Assembly: GCA_015478855.1 (NCBI GenBank)
Contig: JADMKJ010000119.1
Coordinates: 20,804 to 84,803, forward strand
Reading direction: 5' to 3'
DNA length: 64,000 nt
Source: Proteiniphilum sp.
Lineage (GTDB): Bacteria > Bacteroidota > Bacteroidia > Bacteroidales > Dysgonomonadaceae
Position numbers and translations under genes: made by a program. Positions 46,296 to 56,009 of this stretch are shown here, in pieces. The number at the start of each line of letters is the position of its first letter. Position 1 is the first letter of the stretch. The notes beneath the pieces are model-generated. The model made no database searches. It was not told where the DNA came from and saw nothing but the letters and a program-made list of their open reading frames with translations.

Positions 46296-47126
46296 ATGAA
46301 AGACATATTGGTAAGTCGCGATGATATTCGAAGGCTGCACCCTGTTTTTCGGGGGAAGCATGGAGACAAGATTATTGACTTTGGTATTAAGGTCTCTGCG
46401 TTGCAAGTACCCAATGATATCTATGACCGTTCCAAACATCTTACCGGGCCTGCCTTCTGTAAAGATGTACTGGATAAACTAGGCATAATACGTACCGTTA
46501 AGAATGCGGGAGTACTGGACGAATTTAAAGATAAATCGTTCATCACTGTCTCCAATCATGCTTACGGCCATATCGACGGGATAGCAGTCATTGAGACTGT
46601 TGGCAGCCGTGTAGAGAATTACAGAATGATGGTAAACGTCTTTCTAAGCCTTATCGATACCATGGCTGATAACTTCATCTCGGTTAATCCGATGAAAAAT
46701 TCCGACAAAAAGGGTATCACCTATGCCGGCATACGGGAAAGTATTGCCCATTTAAGAGAGGGTCATTCTCTGGGTTTTTTCCCTGCCGGGGCCGTATCCA
46801 ATATGCATGTGAGGCGAGGAAGATTGATCATAGAAGATCAGGACTGGCAGCCTGCAGCACTTAAGATCATTCAAAAAACAAAAGTACCGGTCATTCCCAT
46901 ACATATCTCCGGCCACAACAGCTGGTCGTTTTATTTTTCAAAGATCTTCGGATGGCAGGTACGCAACCTCAGGTTATGCCATGAGCTATACAACAAAAGA
47001 GGGAAGGAGATGGTTATCACCCTGGGTGATCCGATTATGCCAAGGGAGTTTGACCAATTTGAGGGCAACATACCCCAATTAGGTGAATACCTCAAAGGCA
47101 GAACCTATCTCTTAGGTGAGAAGTAA
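46296..47126 (+). CDS. Lysophospholipid/1-acyl-glycerol acyltransferase family protein
   Basis: Acyltransferase of the PlsC/OlsB-like superfamily, 276 residues, probably membrane-associated. Motif I is SNHAYGHIDG, with His88 and Asp94; the spacing is one residue longer than the HX4D of PlsC, as in ornithine-lipid-type acyltransferases. The GFFPAGAVSN segment is the expected substrate-binding motif. Relatives make phosphatidic acid or ornithine/glycine lipids in Bacteroidetes; the exact product cannot be told. It lies about 100 bases downstream of glmM. Confidence 0.88.
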   Translation: MKDILVSRDDIRRLHPVFRGKHGDKIIDFGIKVSALQVPNDIYDRSKHLTGPAFCKDVLDKLGIIRTVKNAGVLDEFKDKSFITVSNHAYGHIDGIAVIETVGSRVENYRMMVNVFLSLIDTMADNFISVNPMKNSDKKGITYAGIRESIAHLREGHSLGFFPAGAVSNMHVRRGRLIIEDQDWQPAALKIIQKTKVPVIPIHISGHNSWSFYFSKIFGWQVRNLRLCHELYNKRGKEMVITLGDPIMPREFDQFEGNIPQLGEYLKGRTYLLGEK

Positions 47127-47143
47127 ATAAATTCTTATCTTTG
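47112..47143 (+). promoter_or_regulatory. Promoter of the sigma-54 activator operon
   Basis: TTAG (47112-47115), 20 bases, TATCTTTG (47136-47143), 30 bases before the ATG. The -33 box overlaps the end of the acyltransferase gene. Confidence 0.5.
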
Positions 47144-47173
47144 AATTATTAAAACTAATCAGTCAGCACATTT

Positions 47174-48439
47174 ATGGCAAAGCACTCACTACAACAAGTC
47201 AAGCAACGTTTTGGTATCATTGGCAATACTCCCGAGTTGGATCGTGCCATTGATGTAGCTTTGCAGGTGGCTCCTACCGATCTGTCGGTGCTTATTACCG
47301 GTGAGAGTGGTACCGGTAAAGAGAATTTCCCGCAAATTGTGCATCAATACAGCAAGCGTAAGCATGGTCCCTATTTCGCGATCAATTGCGGTTCTATTCC
47401 TGAGGGCACCATAGATTCAGAACTTTTCGGTCATGAGAAAGGCTCGTTCACCGGTGCAACCGGCAGTCGTAAGGGATATTTTGAAGTGGCGAACGGCGGA
47501 ACGCTGTTCCTCGATGAGGTGGGAGAGTTGCCAATGTCCACTCAGGCACGTCTGCTGCGTGTGCTTGAAAGCGGTGAGTTTATCAAGGTAGGATCCTCAC
47601 AGGTGGAGAAGAGTGACGTACGCGTTGTGGCTGCCACCAATATGGATATGGTGAAGGGAGTGGAGAAAGGGAAATTTCGCGAAGATCTCTATTATCGGCT
47701 TAATTCTGTCCCCATCCGCATACCACCCTTACGTGACCGTAAAGATGATATCCCTCTCCTGTTTCGTAAATTTACCGGTGATTGTGCGGAGAAATATATG
47801 ATGCCACCCATCACACTCACCGATGATGCCAGGGAGATATTAAAAAGCTATCGCTGGCCCGGCAATATCCGCCAGTTGAAAAACATCACTGAGCAGATAT
47901 CCATCATAGAACAGGAACGGGTAATCACCCTCGATATACTTAAGAAATATCTGCCCTATAACGAAGTAGGGATGATTCCCGTCTCTGTATCGCAGTTTCA
48001 GGACTCAGAGCATAAATCATTCGCCAATGAGCGGGAGATATTGTATCAGGTTCTCTTCGATATGAAGAAAGATATTACCGACCTGAAGCAGGTAGTGAAG
48101 AATATTGTGGAAGAGTCGGGACAACGCCCTGCACCTTACGACTCCTCCTCCACAATGCAATCACCATCGATCATGCCGAATGATCACACAAGAGTGTCTG
48201 TTCCCATGAAATATGAGCCACTACCAAAGAAAATAACCATCGATGAATCTGACCGAAACGATATTCAGGACGCCACAGAATATGAAGAGAGTGCTTTATC
48301 CATCAGTGAGGTTGAGAAAGAGATGATTATGAAAGCATTGGATCGCCACAAGGGCAAGAGAAAACTGGCCGCCAACGATTTGGGCATCTCGGAGCGTACA
48401 TTGTACCGCAAGATTAAGGAATACAGTCTGGAAGGCTGA
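47174..48439 (+). CDS. Sigma-54-dependent transcriptional activator without a receiver domain
   Basis: AAA+ enhancer-binding protein of 421 residues. The AAA domain starts almost at the N-terminus: Walker A GESGTGKE (43-50), the sigma-54 contact loop as GSFTGA (classically GAFTGA), and [14 protein letters not shown] non-conserved linker covers about 275-385, and a Fis-type helix-turn-helix ends the protein ([17 protein letters not shown]). It has no receiver or other sensory domain, so activity is probably set by level or by protein contacts. It is followed by lptE and secG, as in many Bacteroidetes. Confidence 0.92.
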   Translation: MAKHSLQQVKQRFGIIGNTPELDRAIDVALQVAPTDLSVLITGESGTGKENFPQIVHQYSKRKHGPYFAINCGSIPEGTIDSELFGHEKGSFTGATGSRKGYFEVANGGTLFLDEVGELPMSTQARLLRVLESGEFIKVGSSQVEKSDVRVVAATNMDMVKGVEKGKFREDLYYRLNSVPIRIPPLRDRKDDIPLLFRKFTGDCAEKYMMPPITLTDDAREILKSYRWPGNIRQLKNITEQISIIEQERVITLDILKKYLPYNEVGMIPVSVSQFQDSEHKSFANEREILYQVLFDMKKDITDLKQVVKNIVEESGQRPAPYDSSSTMQSPSIMPNDHTRVSVPMKYEPLPKKITIDESDRNDIQDATEYEESALSISEVEKEMIMKALDRHKGKRKLAANDLGISERTLYRKIKEYSLEG

Positions 48440-48445
48440 TGATAA

Positions 48446-48958
48446 TTGAAGATTATGAAAAAAACAGTGCTCCTTCTCACAATGATATTGCTGGTCAGCT
48501 CCTGCAGAATGTCATACACGTTCAGAACAGCTTCTATTGATTATGACCTTACCAAAACACTATCCATTGGTCACTTCATCAACCAGGCACCGTTGGTATA
48601 CCCCCCTCTCGAACAAAGATTTAATGAGGAGATGAAAGATATGTTCACCCGCAATACAAGGTTGCAGCTTGTCAACCAGAACGCCGACATGGAGATTGAG
48701 GGTGAGATAGTGGGATATGAGCTTACCCCAATGGCGGTGCAGGAGGATGCGTTTGCATCAGAAACAAAGCTTACGCTGACGGTAAGGATGCGCTTTAGAA
48801 ACAATAAACTGGATGTCCCGGAAATTGAGGAGAGACTCTCCGCCAACCGCAACTTCTCAAGTAATACCGTGTTCGACACAGTACAGGATCAACTGATCAA
48901 TGAACTTATAGAAGAGATTGTAGATCAGATATTCAACTCCACCATGGCAAACTGGTAA
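48446..48958 (+). CDS. lptE: LptE-like LPS-assembly lipoprotein
   Basis: Outer-membrane lipoprotein of 170 residues (LLVSSC, Cys near 20) expected to plug and assist LptD in inserting lipopolysaccharide. The family features are the SIGHFINQAPLVYPPLEQRFNEEMKDMF segment, the beta-rich middle (EIEGEIVGYELTPMA) and the C-terminal helix. The ATG three codons downstream (MKKTVLLL) is an equally good start. It lies 6 bases after the sigma-54 activator and 4 bases before the next gene. Confidence 0.87.
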   Translation: MKIMKKTVLLLTMILLVSSCRMSYTFRTASIDYDLTKTLSIGHFINQAPLVYPPLEQRFNEEMKDMFTRNTRLQLVNQNADMEIEGEIVGYELTPMAVQEDAFASETKLTLTVRMRFRNNKLDVPEIEERLSANRNFSSNTVFDTVQDQLINELIEEIVDQIFNSTMANW

Positions 48959-48962
48959 TTCA

Positions 48963-49718
48963 ATGGAAAGGGAAAATCTGTACAAACTGATAGGAGATAC
49001 TGCTTTATTGGATCTGTCCACCTTAAATGAGCTTGAGAAAGTGGTGAAAGAGTACCCCTATTTCCATACTGCCCGTCTTTTATATACCAAAAACCTGGAT
49101 CACACCAACAATGAACAGTATGGCAATGAACTGGGGAAGAGTGCTGTATTATGTGCTGACAGAAGAAAACTATTCTACCTGATCTATCGGGAAAACTACC
49201 AGCGGTTCCTGGAAGAACCTGAAAGAAATCCTTCAGATAACAAGGACAGAACGGAGGCGTTGCTTGACTCGTTTCTTACCTCCCTTCCTGAAAGCGAGAT
49301 GACAGACACCACCATTGCCGATGCGGGCATGAACATTGTTGCAAGCGACTATCTCTCCTATCTTGATTCCCTGGGTGAACAGAACTCAGGTGATCATCCT
49401 GAGAGTCAAAAACTACAACACCAGGATATTATCGATGCTTTCATTGAAAAAGCCTCGTCTGATACAATCTTCACACCCGGTGAAGCACCTGCGCCATCAA
49501 ACAGCCAACATAAAGTGAATGTAGAGGTTGGCAATGAATTTCTGACCGGGACACTCGCCCGTATCTACATCAAACAGAAAAAATATTCACAGGCACTTAC
49601 AATTATTAAACGATTAAGTTTGAATTTTCCAAAAAAAAGTGCTTACTTTGCCGACCAAATTCGTTTCTTGGAATATTTGATTGCCAACGAACGTTTTCGT
49701 AAAGCAGGGGAAGAATAA
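48963..49718 (+). CDS. Conserved Bacteroidales protein of unknown function
   Basis: A 251-residue soluble protein with no signal peptide. The N-terminal part (ELEKVVKEYPYFHTARLLYTKNL) and the C-terminal part (LARIYIKQKKYSQALTIIKRLSLNFPKKSAYF) look like single tetratricopeptide-type helical pairs. The middle is acidic and low in complexity. I recognise it only as a protein found between lptE and secG in Bacteroidales. The position suggests a link to envelope biogenesis, but that is inference. Confidence 0.8.
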   Translation: MERENLYKLIGDTALLDLSTLNELEKVVKEYPYFHTARLLYTKNLDHTNNEQYGNELGKSAVLCADRRKLFYLIYRENYQRFLEEPERNPSDNKDRTEALLDSFLTSLPESEMTDTTIADAGMNIVASDYLSYLDSLGEQNSGDHPESQKLQHQDIIDAFIEKASSDTIFTPGEAPAPSNSQHKVNVEVGNEFLTGTLARIYIKQKKYSQALTIIKRLSLNFPKKSAYFADQIRFLEYLIANERFRKAGEE

Positions 49719-49784
49719 ATAAGTATGTTTCGCCGGGCACAGAAAACGAGTCAATTAAAATAAAAGACTAAAAACTAATAAGAT

Positions 49785-50144
49785 ATGTATATTTTTATCA
49801 CTATTCTCATCTTGCTTGCATCTATACTGATGATCCTTGCCGTTTTGGTACAGAAATCGAAAGGTGGAGGTCTGGCAAGCGGATTTTCATCATCGAACCA
49901 GATTATGGGTGTGCGGAAAACAACCGATTTCCTGGAGAAATTCACATGGACGCTGGCCGGCATCGTGATTGTATTGAGCATCCTTACAGCCAAATTCACA
50001 GCATCCAATACAAATGCTCCGCAATCACAGGTGGAAGTGCAACAACCTGCACCACTCAACCCGACAACAGCTCCCGATGTGACACCTCCCATGCCCATTC
50101 CTTCTCAGATGCCTGTACCGGAAGAAGGAACACCTACAGAATAA
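49785..50144 (+). CDS. secG: Preprotein translocase subunit SecG
   Basis: Small inner-membrane subunit of the SecYEG channel. The 119-residue product has two membrane segments (about 1-22 and 52-72). The conserved loop QKSKGGGLASGF and TTDFLEKFTW identify it. A Pro/Thr-rich cytoplasmic tail from about 80 is typical for Bacteroidetes. It sits at the end of the sigma-54 activator/lptE run. Confidence 0.95.
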   Translation: MYIFITILILLASILMILAVLVQKSKGGGLASGFSSSNQIMGVRKTTDFLEKFTWTLAGIVIVLSILTAKFTASNTNAPQSQVEVQQPAPLNPTTAPDVTPPMPIPSQMPVPEEGTPTE

Positions 50145-50273
50145 TCTTGTTTTCGTATAAGAATGAAGAAAGAAGTTGGATTTATTTTCAGCTTCTTTTT
50201 TTGCATTTTTAAACCTATTCTTTCTTGCTCTGTCTATAGTGAGGTCTCCCGGTCATCATTATATAGTATCAAT

Positions 50274-50918
50274 ATGAAAAAATGCTGTTTCCTCCTGCTT
50301 TTATTGTTTCCTCTAATCACTTCAGCACAGGTGATCACCTATGACACCATCAGGGTGCCCCCGAACGATGAAAGGAATATCTATCGTCATCAACAGCCTC
50401 AAAACAGCCTCAGCGAACGGGAGCCATACACTCCGCAAGGAAGATATATCACAGACGAGAAACCTGCATCATTTGACAGAAGCAAATTACGTTTTGGAGC
50501 CGACCTGGGCTTATCACTAAGCAGGAATTACACACGTCTGGGTCTTGGTCCGCAGGTGGGATACCAGTTTAACAACTATTTCATGGCAGGCGCAGGAATT
50601 AAATACTACTATACCAAAGCTGTAACAACCAATTATGTCATAAAGAATAATTTACTTGGTGCAAACCTGTTCGGTTACCTCTATCCCACAAGATTTATCA
50701 CTGCATTTGTTCAGCCCGAATTAAACTATATCAGGTCTGTCCTGACCGTGAAAGCAGATGATAACAGGGAATTAAGCAGTGGAATGGTGCCGGCACTGGT
50801 GGTGGGTGCCGGGCTACGGCTGGGAAGATCGCACATTACGCTGAATTATGATCTGGTGCAACATGTCAACTCTCCTCATCCCAACGGATTTTACCTCGGC
50901 ATATCGGCATTCTTTTAA
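50274..50918 (+). CDS. Outer-membrane beta-barrel protein
   Basis: I place the start at 50274 (MKKCCFLLLL), giving 214 residues with a clean signal peptide (ending ITSAQ). A frame from 50163 adds 37 residues without conserved features. The mature part has alternating beta strands (LRFGADLGLSLSRNYTRLGLGPQVGYQF; FITAFVQPELNY) and ends in Phe, as outer-membrane barrels do. It resembles an 8-stranded porin/adhesion-type barrel, but the function is unknown. It converges on the dciA-recF cluster. Confidence 0.8.
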   Translation: MKKCCFLLLLLFPLITSAQVITYDTIRVPPNDERNIYRHQQPQNSLSEREPYTPQGRYITDEKPASFDRSKLRFGADLGLSLSRNYTRLGLGPQVGYQFNNYFMAGAGIKYYYTKAVTTNYVIKNNLLGANLFGYLYPTRFITAFVQPELNYIRSVLTVKADDNRELSSGMVPALVVGAGLRLGRSHITLNYDLVQHVNSPHPNGFYLGISAFF

Positions 50919-50940
50919 AACGGTCTTCATAGAGCACGTT

Positions 50941-51234
50941 CTACCGGAATACGATATCCCGCACAATAGGAGCTTCGGCGTGATCGTTTAACTTCTTTAT
51001 CAACTCCTCCTTGTTCATGATAAGCTCAGCACGGAGAACAGCCGAGGAGAGCTGTACATAGAGCACGTTATGGCTGAAGTAGACATTCCTGGTATATTGC
51101 GAAACACCCTCACCCAGCACTTCACGCCATCCCCGAACAGCACGATGTTCGGCCAGTTTCAGCTTCAGGCTGCTATTTTCATCGAAAAAGTCCGAAAGTG
51201 CATCAGACAGGGGTTGGGCATTTTTTTTCAACAT
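50941..51234 (-). CDS. dciA: DciA/DUF721 family protein
   Basis: A 97-residue DUF721 protein. In bacteria without DnaC-type loaders, DciA helps load the DnaB helicase at the origin. The conserved core is visible as VRGWREVLGEGVSQYTRNVYFSHNVLYVQLSSAVLRAELI. It starts only 6 bases after the recF stop, so replication and repair functions are co-transcribed. A very short full-length version, normal for Bacteroidetes. Confidence 0.88.
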   Translation of the reverse strand: MLKKNAQPLSDALSDFFDENSSLKLKLAEHRAVRGWREVLGEGVSQYTRNVYFSHNVLYVQLSSAVLRAELIMNKEELIKKLNDHAEAPIVRDIVFR

Positions 51235-51240
51235 ATCGTA

Positions 51241-52347
51241 TTAATCAGTCATCAGGTTTATTTCTCCGTCAATCACGGAATAGATATGTGAATTGTTATC
51301 TGTTCGCTCCAGGATCCTGTCGAGTGACTCTCTGTTGGTATCCGACAGGAAGATCTGTCCGAATTCAGGACCTGAAACAAGCTTTACTATCTCTTCAACC
51401 CTGTTTGCATCCAACCGGTCGAAAATATCATCAAGCAATAGAATAGGGGTGGTATGACCCGTCTTAAGAAGGAAATGGAACTGTGCCAGCTTCAGCGATA
51501 CGAAATAGGTTTTGTTCTGTCCCTGCGATCCCACTTTTTTTATGGGAAAGCCATCGAGCAGCATCTCCAGCTCATCGCGATGAATACCCGTGGTTGTGTG
51601 GCCAATAGCGATATCACGCTGTCGGTTATTCTGAAGCATGTCCCGGAAGTCAGTATCGTTGAGTTGAGAGATATAATCGAAAGAGACTTGCTCACCCGAT
51701 TGACTGATGCGTGTATAAAACTCATTGAAGATGGGTGTAAACGCATCAATAAAAGCTTTTCTTCTTTGATGAATGAAGATACCATCATCAATCATCTGAT
51801 CCTCCCATAGCTCAAGCAGTGTGAAATCGATGTAATCATTCTCATTTTTCAGCAACACGTTCCTTTGCTGTAATGCTTTTGTATACCTCACCAGAGCACG
51901 CAGATATTCCTTGTCAAACTGAGAGATGGCCAGATCCATAAATTTTCTCCTGCTTTCACTTACACCGGTAATCAGTTCATTGTCAGCCGGCGAAATCATC
52001 ACAAGTGGTATTAACCCTATATGATCGGAAAGACGTTCATACTCCTTCTTGTTACGCTTAAACTGCTTCTTCTGCCGTCGCCGTATACCGCTGTAAATCT
52101 CCTCTTGTCTCTCATTCTCGAACTCATACCTTCCCTGCAGCATGCATACATCTGCCTCATGATTGATAATCTGAGAATCGATGGGATTGGTATAACTTTT
52201 ACAGAATGAGAGATAATAGACCGCATCCAGCAGGTTGGTTTTCCCCATCCCGTTGTTGCCTATAAAGCAGTTAATCTTCGGCGAGAGCTGTAGCTCTGCC
52301 TGTTGAAGATTCTTATAGTTGATTATAGAGAGTTCTTTTAAAATCAT
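51241..52347 (-). CDS. recF: DNA replication/repair protein RecF
   Basis: SMC-like ATPase that loads RecA at gaps together with RecOR. The 368-residue product has Walker A GNNGMGKT in INCFIGNNGMGKTNLLDAVYY, the ABC-type signature region VGSQGQNKTYFVSLKLAQ, and Walker B ILLLDDIFDRLD. Its ATG shares a base with the stop of cdaA, a strong sign of translational coupling, and dciA follows after 6 bases. Confidence 0.96.
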   Translation of the reverse strand: MILKELSIINYKNLQQAELQLSPKINCFIGNNGMGKTNLLDAVYYLSFCKSYTNPIDSQIINHEADVCMLQGRYEFENERQEEIYSGIRRRQKKQFKRNKKEYERLSDHIGLIPLVMISPADNELITGVSESRRKFMDLAISQFDKEYLRALVRYTKALQQRNVLLKNENDYIDFTLLELWEDQMIDDGIFIHQRRKAFIDAFTPIFNEFYTRISQSGEQVSFDYISQLNDTDFRDMLQNNRQRDIAIGHTTTGIHRDELEMLLDGFPIKKVGSQGQNKTYFVSLKLAQFHFLLKTGHTTPILLLDDIFDRLDANRVEEIVKLVSGPEFGQIFLSDTNRESLDRILERTDNNSHIYSVIDGEINLMTD

Positions 52348-53111
52348 TATTCCTCTATCAATAAGAGTCGCTGAAGGTCTTCAGGAGAGATATTCATCTT
52401 CAGCCTGCCCTGCGAAGCAAATGAGATCTTACCTCTCTCCTCAGAAACAATAATCACCTTGGCATCGGTCTCCTGTGATATGCCCAGGCCCGCCCTGTGC
52501 CTTAACCCAAGGTGCTTCGGGATATTCGGGTTCTGTGAGATGGGGAGGATGCATCCTGCAGCTTTAATCTTTTGACCTACAACAATCATTGCCCCGTCAT
52601 GCAGGGGACTGTTCTTGAAAAATATATTTTCTATCAGACGTGATGATATATCGGCATTCACGATCTCACCGGTCTGTTCATATAACCCCAGATGGATGTC
52701 ACCCTGTATCGCAATAAGTGCACCTGTATTGGTTTTTGACATGTTCATACAGGCGAGCACAATAGCCGTGAGGTAGGAATTGTCGTTTTTCTGCTTATCG
52801 TTGGGGAAAAATAATTTCGAGATAAAATTCCATCCTTTCTTTGAACCGAGAGACATTAAAAAGCGCCTTATTTCATCCTGAAAAAGTATCACCAGCAGGA
52901 AAAGGCCCACACTTACAAACTGGTCGAGGATAGAACCCAGCAACACCATGTTGAAAACACGCGAGACAAGGATCCAGATCAACATAAAAACAAGAATCCC
53001 CACAAAGAGAGGACGCATCCCGGAGATCTTCACCAACCTGAACAGATAGAACAGGAGCAAAGCCACCAGCACAACATCAATGAAATCTTTAAGTCCAAAA
53101 TGTGCAAACAT
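52347..53111 (-). CDS. cdaA: Diadenylate cyclase CdaA
   Basis: Membrane-bound enzyme that makes cyclic di-AMP from two ATP. The 254-residue product has three N-terminal membrane helices (about 12-25, 36-52 and 60-78), a short linker, and the DisA_N catalytic domain with the DGA motif (172-174) and RHR motif (204-206). It is upstream of recF with a one-base stop-start overlap and downstream of folP. A DHH phosphodiesterase in the window (nrnA) could act on its breakdown product. Confidence 0.95.
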   Translation of the reverse strand: MFAHFGLKDFIDVVLVALLLFYLFRLVKISGMRPLFVGILVFMLIWILVSRVFNMVLLGSILDQFVSVGLFLLVILFQDEIRRFLMSLGSKKGWNFISKLFFPNDKQKNDNSYLTAIVLACMNMSKTNTGALIAIQGDIHLGLYEQTGEIVNADISSRLIENIFFKNSPLHDGAMIVVGQKIKAAGCILPISQNPNIPKHLGLRHRAGLGISQETDAKVIIVSEERGKISFASQGRLKMNISPEDLQRLLLIEE

Positions 53112-53122
53112 ACTTCATGCGT

Positions 53123-53965
53123 TTATTTATCGAATCCCGCTAACTTGTCCACAATCTTAACACATTCCACGGCCTCTTTCACATCATGTACACGCAGGAA
53201 GGATGCACCTGAAAGAAGAGCTACGGTATGAAGAACGGATGTACCGTTCAGGCTCTCCTCCGGTGAGGATCCAATCAACTTGTAGATCATCGATTTTCTC
53301 GATATCCCCACAAGAATCGGTTCATCAAAGATATGAAAATATTTCAGATAAGCCATCAATTCATAGTTTTGCTCCAGGGTTTTACTAAACCCAAAACCGG
53401 GATCAATGATCACATCATTTACCCCAAGCATGTTCAGCATTGCTTTCTTTTCGGAGAAGTAATACCAAATATCCTGAATGAAGTTGTCATAATCAGTGAA
53501 CTGCTGCATTGTTTGCGGTACACCACGCATATGCATGAGAATATAGGGAACATTAAGCTCTCCCATTACTGCAAACATCCGTGGATCTATCTCACCTCCT
53601 GAAATATCATTGATGATGTTTACACCATACTCCTCCACCGATTGTTTTGCCACATCAGCATGAAAGGTATCCACTGAAAGGATGGTATGCGGAAACTCAT
53701 TACGTATAGTTCTCAGTGCGGGCATCAGCCTTTCAGCCTCCTCAGCTGCTGTGAGAAAATGGGACGAGGGAGTGGTTGATTGTGCACCGATATCAATGAT
53801 CGTACCTCCTTCATCTATAATCTGTCCACATCTGTTCACAATCTCCGTCACCGACTGTTTCCTGCTGCCTGAAAAGAAGGAATCGGGTGTGATATTCACT
53901 ATCCCCATCACCCTGGGCGTGGACAAATCGAGTAAAGTTCCCTGTATGTTTATCGTTTTTCCCAA
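53123..53965 (-). CDS. folP: Dihydropteroate synthase
   Basis: Condenses p-aminobenzoate with 7,8-dihydropterin pyrophosphate in folate synthesis; the target of sulfonamides. The 280-residue TIM barrel carries MGIVNITPDSFFSGSR, the GAQSTTPSS segment, SVDTFHADVAKQ and DPGFGFSKTLEQN. No insertion of the kind linked to sulfonamide resistance is obvious. It lies 12 bases upstream of cdaA, a pairing common in Bacteroidetes. Confidence 0.96.
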   Translation of the reverse strand: MGKTINIQGTLLDLSTPRVMGIVNITPDSFFSGSRKQSVTEIVNRCGQIIDEGGTIIDIGAQSTTPSSHFLTAAEEAERLMPALRTIRNEFPHTILSVDTFHADVAKQSVEEYGVNIINDISGGEIDPRMFAVMGELNVPYILMHMRGVPQTMQQFTDYDNFIQDIWYYFSEKKAMLNMLGVNDVIIDPGFGFSKTLEQNYELMAYLKYFHIFDEPILVGISRKSMIYKLIGSSPEESLNGTSVLHTVALLSGASFLRVHDVKEAVECVKIVDKLAGFDK

Positions 53966-54027
53966 CCTGTTTTCCTTTTTTTTATTCCTTCGATATAATT
54001 TGATTTTTCGATTGATTTTTTTTTGCG

Positions 54028-54055
54028 GCTGAAAGCTTATAGCTTATAGCTTTTT
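54028..54055. repeat. Four-unit 7-base tandem repeat (GCTnnnn)
   Basis: Units GCTGAAA, GCTTATA, GCTTATA and GCTTTTT run head to tail in the gap between nadB and folP. The same unit and period recur at 61893-61934. Confidence 0.7.
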
Positions 54056-54057
54056 TT

Positions 54058-55638
54058 TTAAAGTACCGACGCCGGATCACGATCAGGGTAGTCCACAGTG
54101 AAATGCAATCCTCTGCTCTCCTTGCGCGCCATCGCCTGCTTGATGACCATATAGCCCACCTTGATGATATTACGCAATTCACAGATATCACGTGACACCT
54201 CTGAGCGATGGAAGAAATCTTCGGTCTCGCGGTAGAGGATATTCAACCTGTCCATGGCACGTCGCAGACGTAGATCGGATCGTACAATACCTACATAAGA
54301 TGACATCAGCTGTCCTACCTCCTTGTAGCTCTGAGTGATAAGCACCATCTCTTCCGGAGACCCGGTTCCCTCTGCATTCCATGCAGGAATATCCTCCCTG
54401 AACGGAAATTGTTTGAAAAGAGGAAGTGAGTGTCGGGCAGCTGCATCGGCAAACACCACCGCTTCGATGAGTGAGTTCGATGCCAGCCTGTTCGCACCGT
54501 GAAGTCCGGTGCAGGCACACTCTCCATTGGCATAGAGACGGCTGATGCTTGTGGCACCATCCAGATTAACCCTTATACCCCCGCAAAGATAATGTGCTGC
54601 GGGAGCAACAGGGATCATCTCTCTGGTAATATCGATTCCAAACGAGAGGCATTTCTCATAAATCCCGGGAAAATGAACTCTTGTCTCCTCCGCATGCTTG
54701 TGCGTCACATCCAGATAGACATGGTCATCACCACGCTCCTTCATCTCCGTGTCGATGGCACGGGCAACAATATCACGCGGAGCAAGTGATCCACGTTCGT
54801 CATATTTGTGCATAAATTCTTTCCCGTCCAACGTTTTCAGTATGCCGCCATAACCTCTCATTGCTTCGGTGATGAGAAATGAAGGCCTCGCACCGGGATG
54901 GTATAATGCCGTGGGATGAAACTGCACGAACTCCATCCCTTTTATTTCACCTTTGGCACGCGCAACCATTGCAATACCATCTCCCGTGGCAACCAGCGGG
55001 TTGGTCGTTGTCTGATATACAGAACCGACACCACCGGTAGCCATCATCGTAACGCGTGAAAGGAATGTTTCTATCTCGTTGGTATCCTGATCGAGGATAT
55101 AGGCGCCGTAACATTCAATGCCGGGTGTATGCCGTGTAACCACCTGTCCCAGGTGATGCTGCGTGAGTATCTCAATGGCAAAATGATTGTCATACACATC
55201 AATATTCGGATGATTACGGATGGTATCAATCAGGCTGACCTGTATCTCAGCACCTGTGCTGTCTTTATGATGAAGTATACGAGATTCTGAATGGCCTCCC
55301 TCGCGGTGAAGGTCGAAGTTACCCTTCTCATCCTTATCGAAATCCACCCCCCAGCTAATCAGCTCTTTAATCTGTGCAGGTGCCTCCCTCACCACTTTCT
55401 CCACCACCTGAGCATCACATAGCCCACCACCGGCATCCAGTGTGTCGGAGATATGTTTCTCAAAATTATCCCATGGGTTGGTCACGGATGCTATTCCACC
55501 CTGTGCATAAAAAGTGTTGGCATCTTCAAGCGAGTTCTTTGCGACTATCGCTACCCGGCCGTGCTTTGCCACTTTAAGGGCAAAGCTCATTCCGGCGATG
55601 CCGGAGCCAATTACCAGAAAATCGTATCTCTGAACCAT
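54058..55638 (-). CDS. nadB: L-aspartate oxidase
   Basis: FAD enzyme that oxidises L-aspartate to iminoaspartate, the first step of de novo NAD synthesis. The 526-residue product has an N-terminal FAD motif (IGSGIAGMSFALKVA), active-site segments QGGIASVTNPWDNFEKHISDT and the substrate-binding EFVQFHPTALYHPG, and the C-terminal helical domain. Anaerobic relatives use fumarate as acceptor. nadA and nadC are not in the window. A -7 element TAAATTTG lies at 55665-55672. Confidence 0.95.
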   Translation of the reverse strand: MVQRYDFLVIGSGIAGMSFALKVAKHGRVAIVAKNSLEDANTFYAQGGIASVTNPWDNFEKHISDTLDAGGGLCDAQVVEKVVREAPAQIKELISWGVDFDKDEKGNFDLHREGGHSESRILHHKDSTGAEIQVSLIDTIRNHPNIDVYDNHFAIEILTQHHLGQVVTRHTPGIECYGAYILDQDTNEIETFLSRVTMMATGGVGSVYQTTTNPLVATGDGIAMVARAKGEIKGMEFVQFHPTALYHPGARPSFLITEAMRGYGGILKTLDGKEFMHKYDERGSLAPRDIVARAIDTEMKERGDDHVYLDVTHKHAEETRVHFPGIYEKCLSFGIDITREMIPVAPAAHYLCGGIRVNLDGATSISRLYANGECACTGLHGANRLASNSLIEAVVFADAAARHSLPLFKQFPFREDIPAWNAEGTGSPEEMVLITQSYKEVGQLMSSYVGIVRSDLRLRRAMDRLNILYRETEDFFHRSEVSRDICELRNIIKVGYMVIKQAMARKESRGLHFTVDYPDRDPASVL

Positions 55639-56009
55639 TTTCTCTCTAATAGATTAATATGGTACAAATTTAATGAATAATTGCGGTTTTAACTGCACAA
55701 AACAGTAATTTCACACACCTGTTGGCATATTTGATACCCCATCGGCAGAAAATGAAAACAAAGTTAAAATCAGCCCAATAATTTGTTATTATAATCCAAT
55801 TTGTTTTCTTTGTAGAGTGTATGAAAGTGGCTCTTTCACATCCACATATTCGATGAAACGAGCAGGTGAAACATCATTCATTATAACGTAAATTGATCAT
55901 GTCCTCACCTGCAAACCTCTTTTTTTTCACGGCACAAACAGATAGACCTCTGCTGCCCCGCTTAAGATTTATGTTCCGTATACCTTGATGTAAATAATAA
56001 TTTAATCGT
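55639..56009. other. Divergent intergenic region between nadB and the CarboxypepD protein gene
   Basis: The 371-base gap contains a nadB -7 element and a probable plus-strand promoter at 55782-55812. The leader of about 190 bases that follows has no feature I recognise. Confidence 0.4.
55782..55812 (+). promoter_or_regulatory. Probable promoter of the CarboxypepD-domain gene
   Basis: TTTG (55782-55785), 19 bases, TTTCTTTG (55805-55812), one mismatch from TAnnTTTG. Confidence 0.4.
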
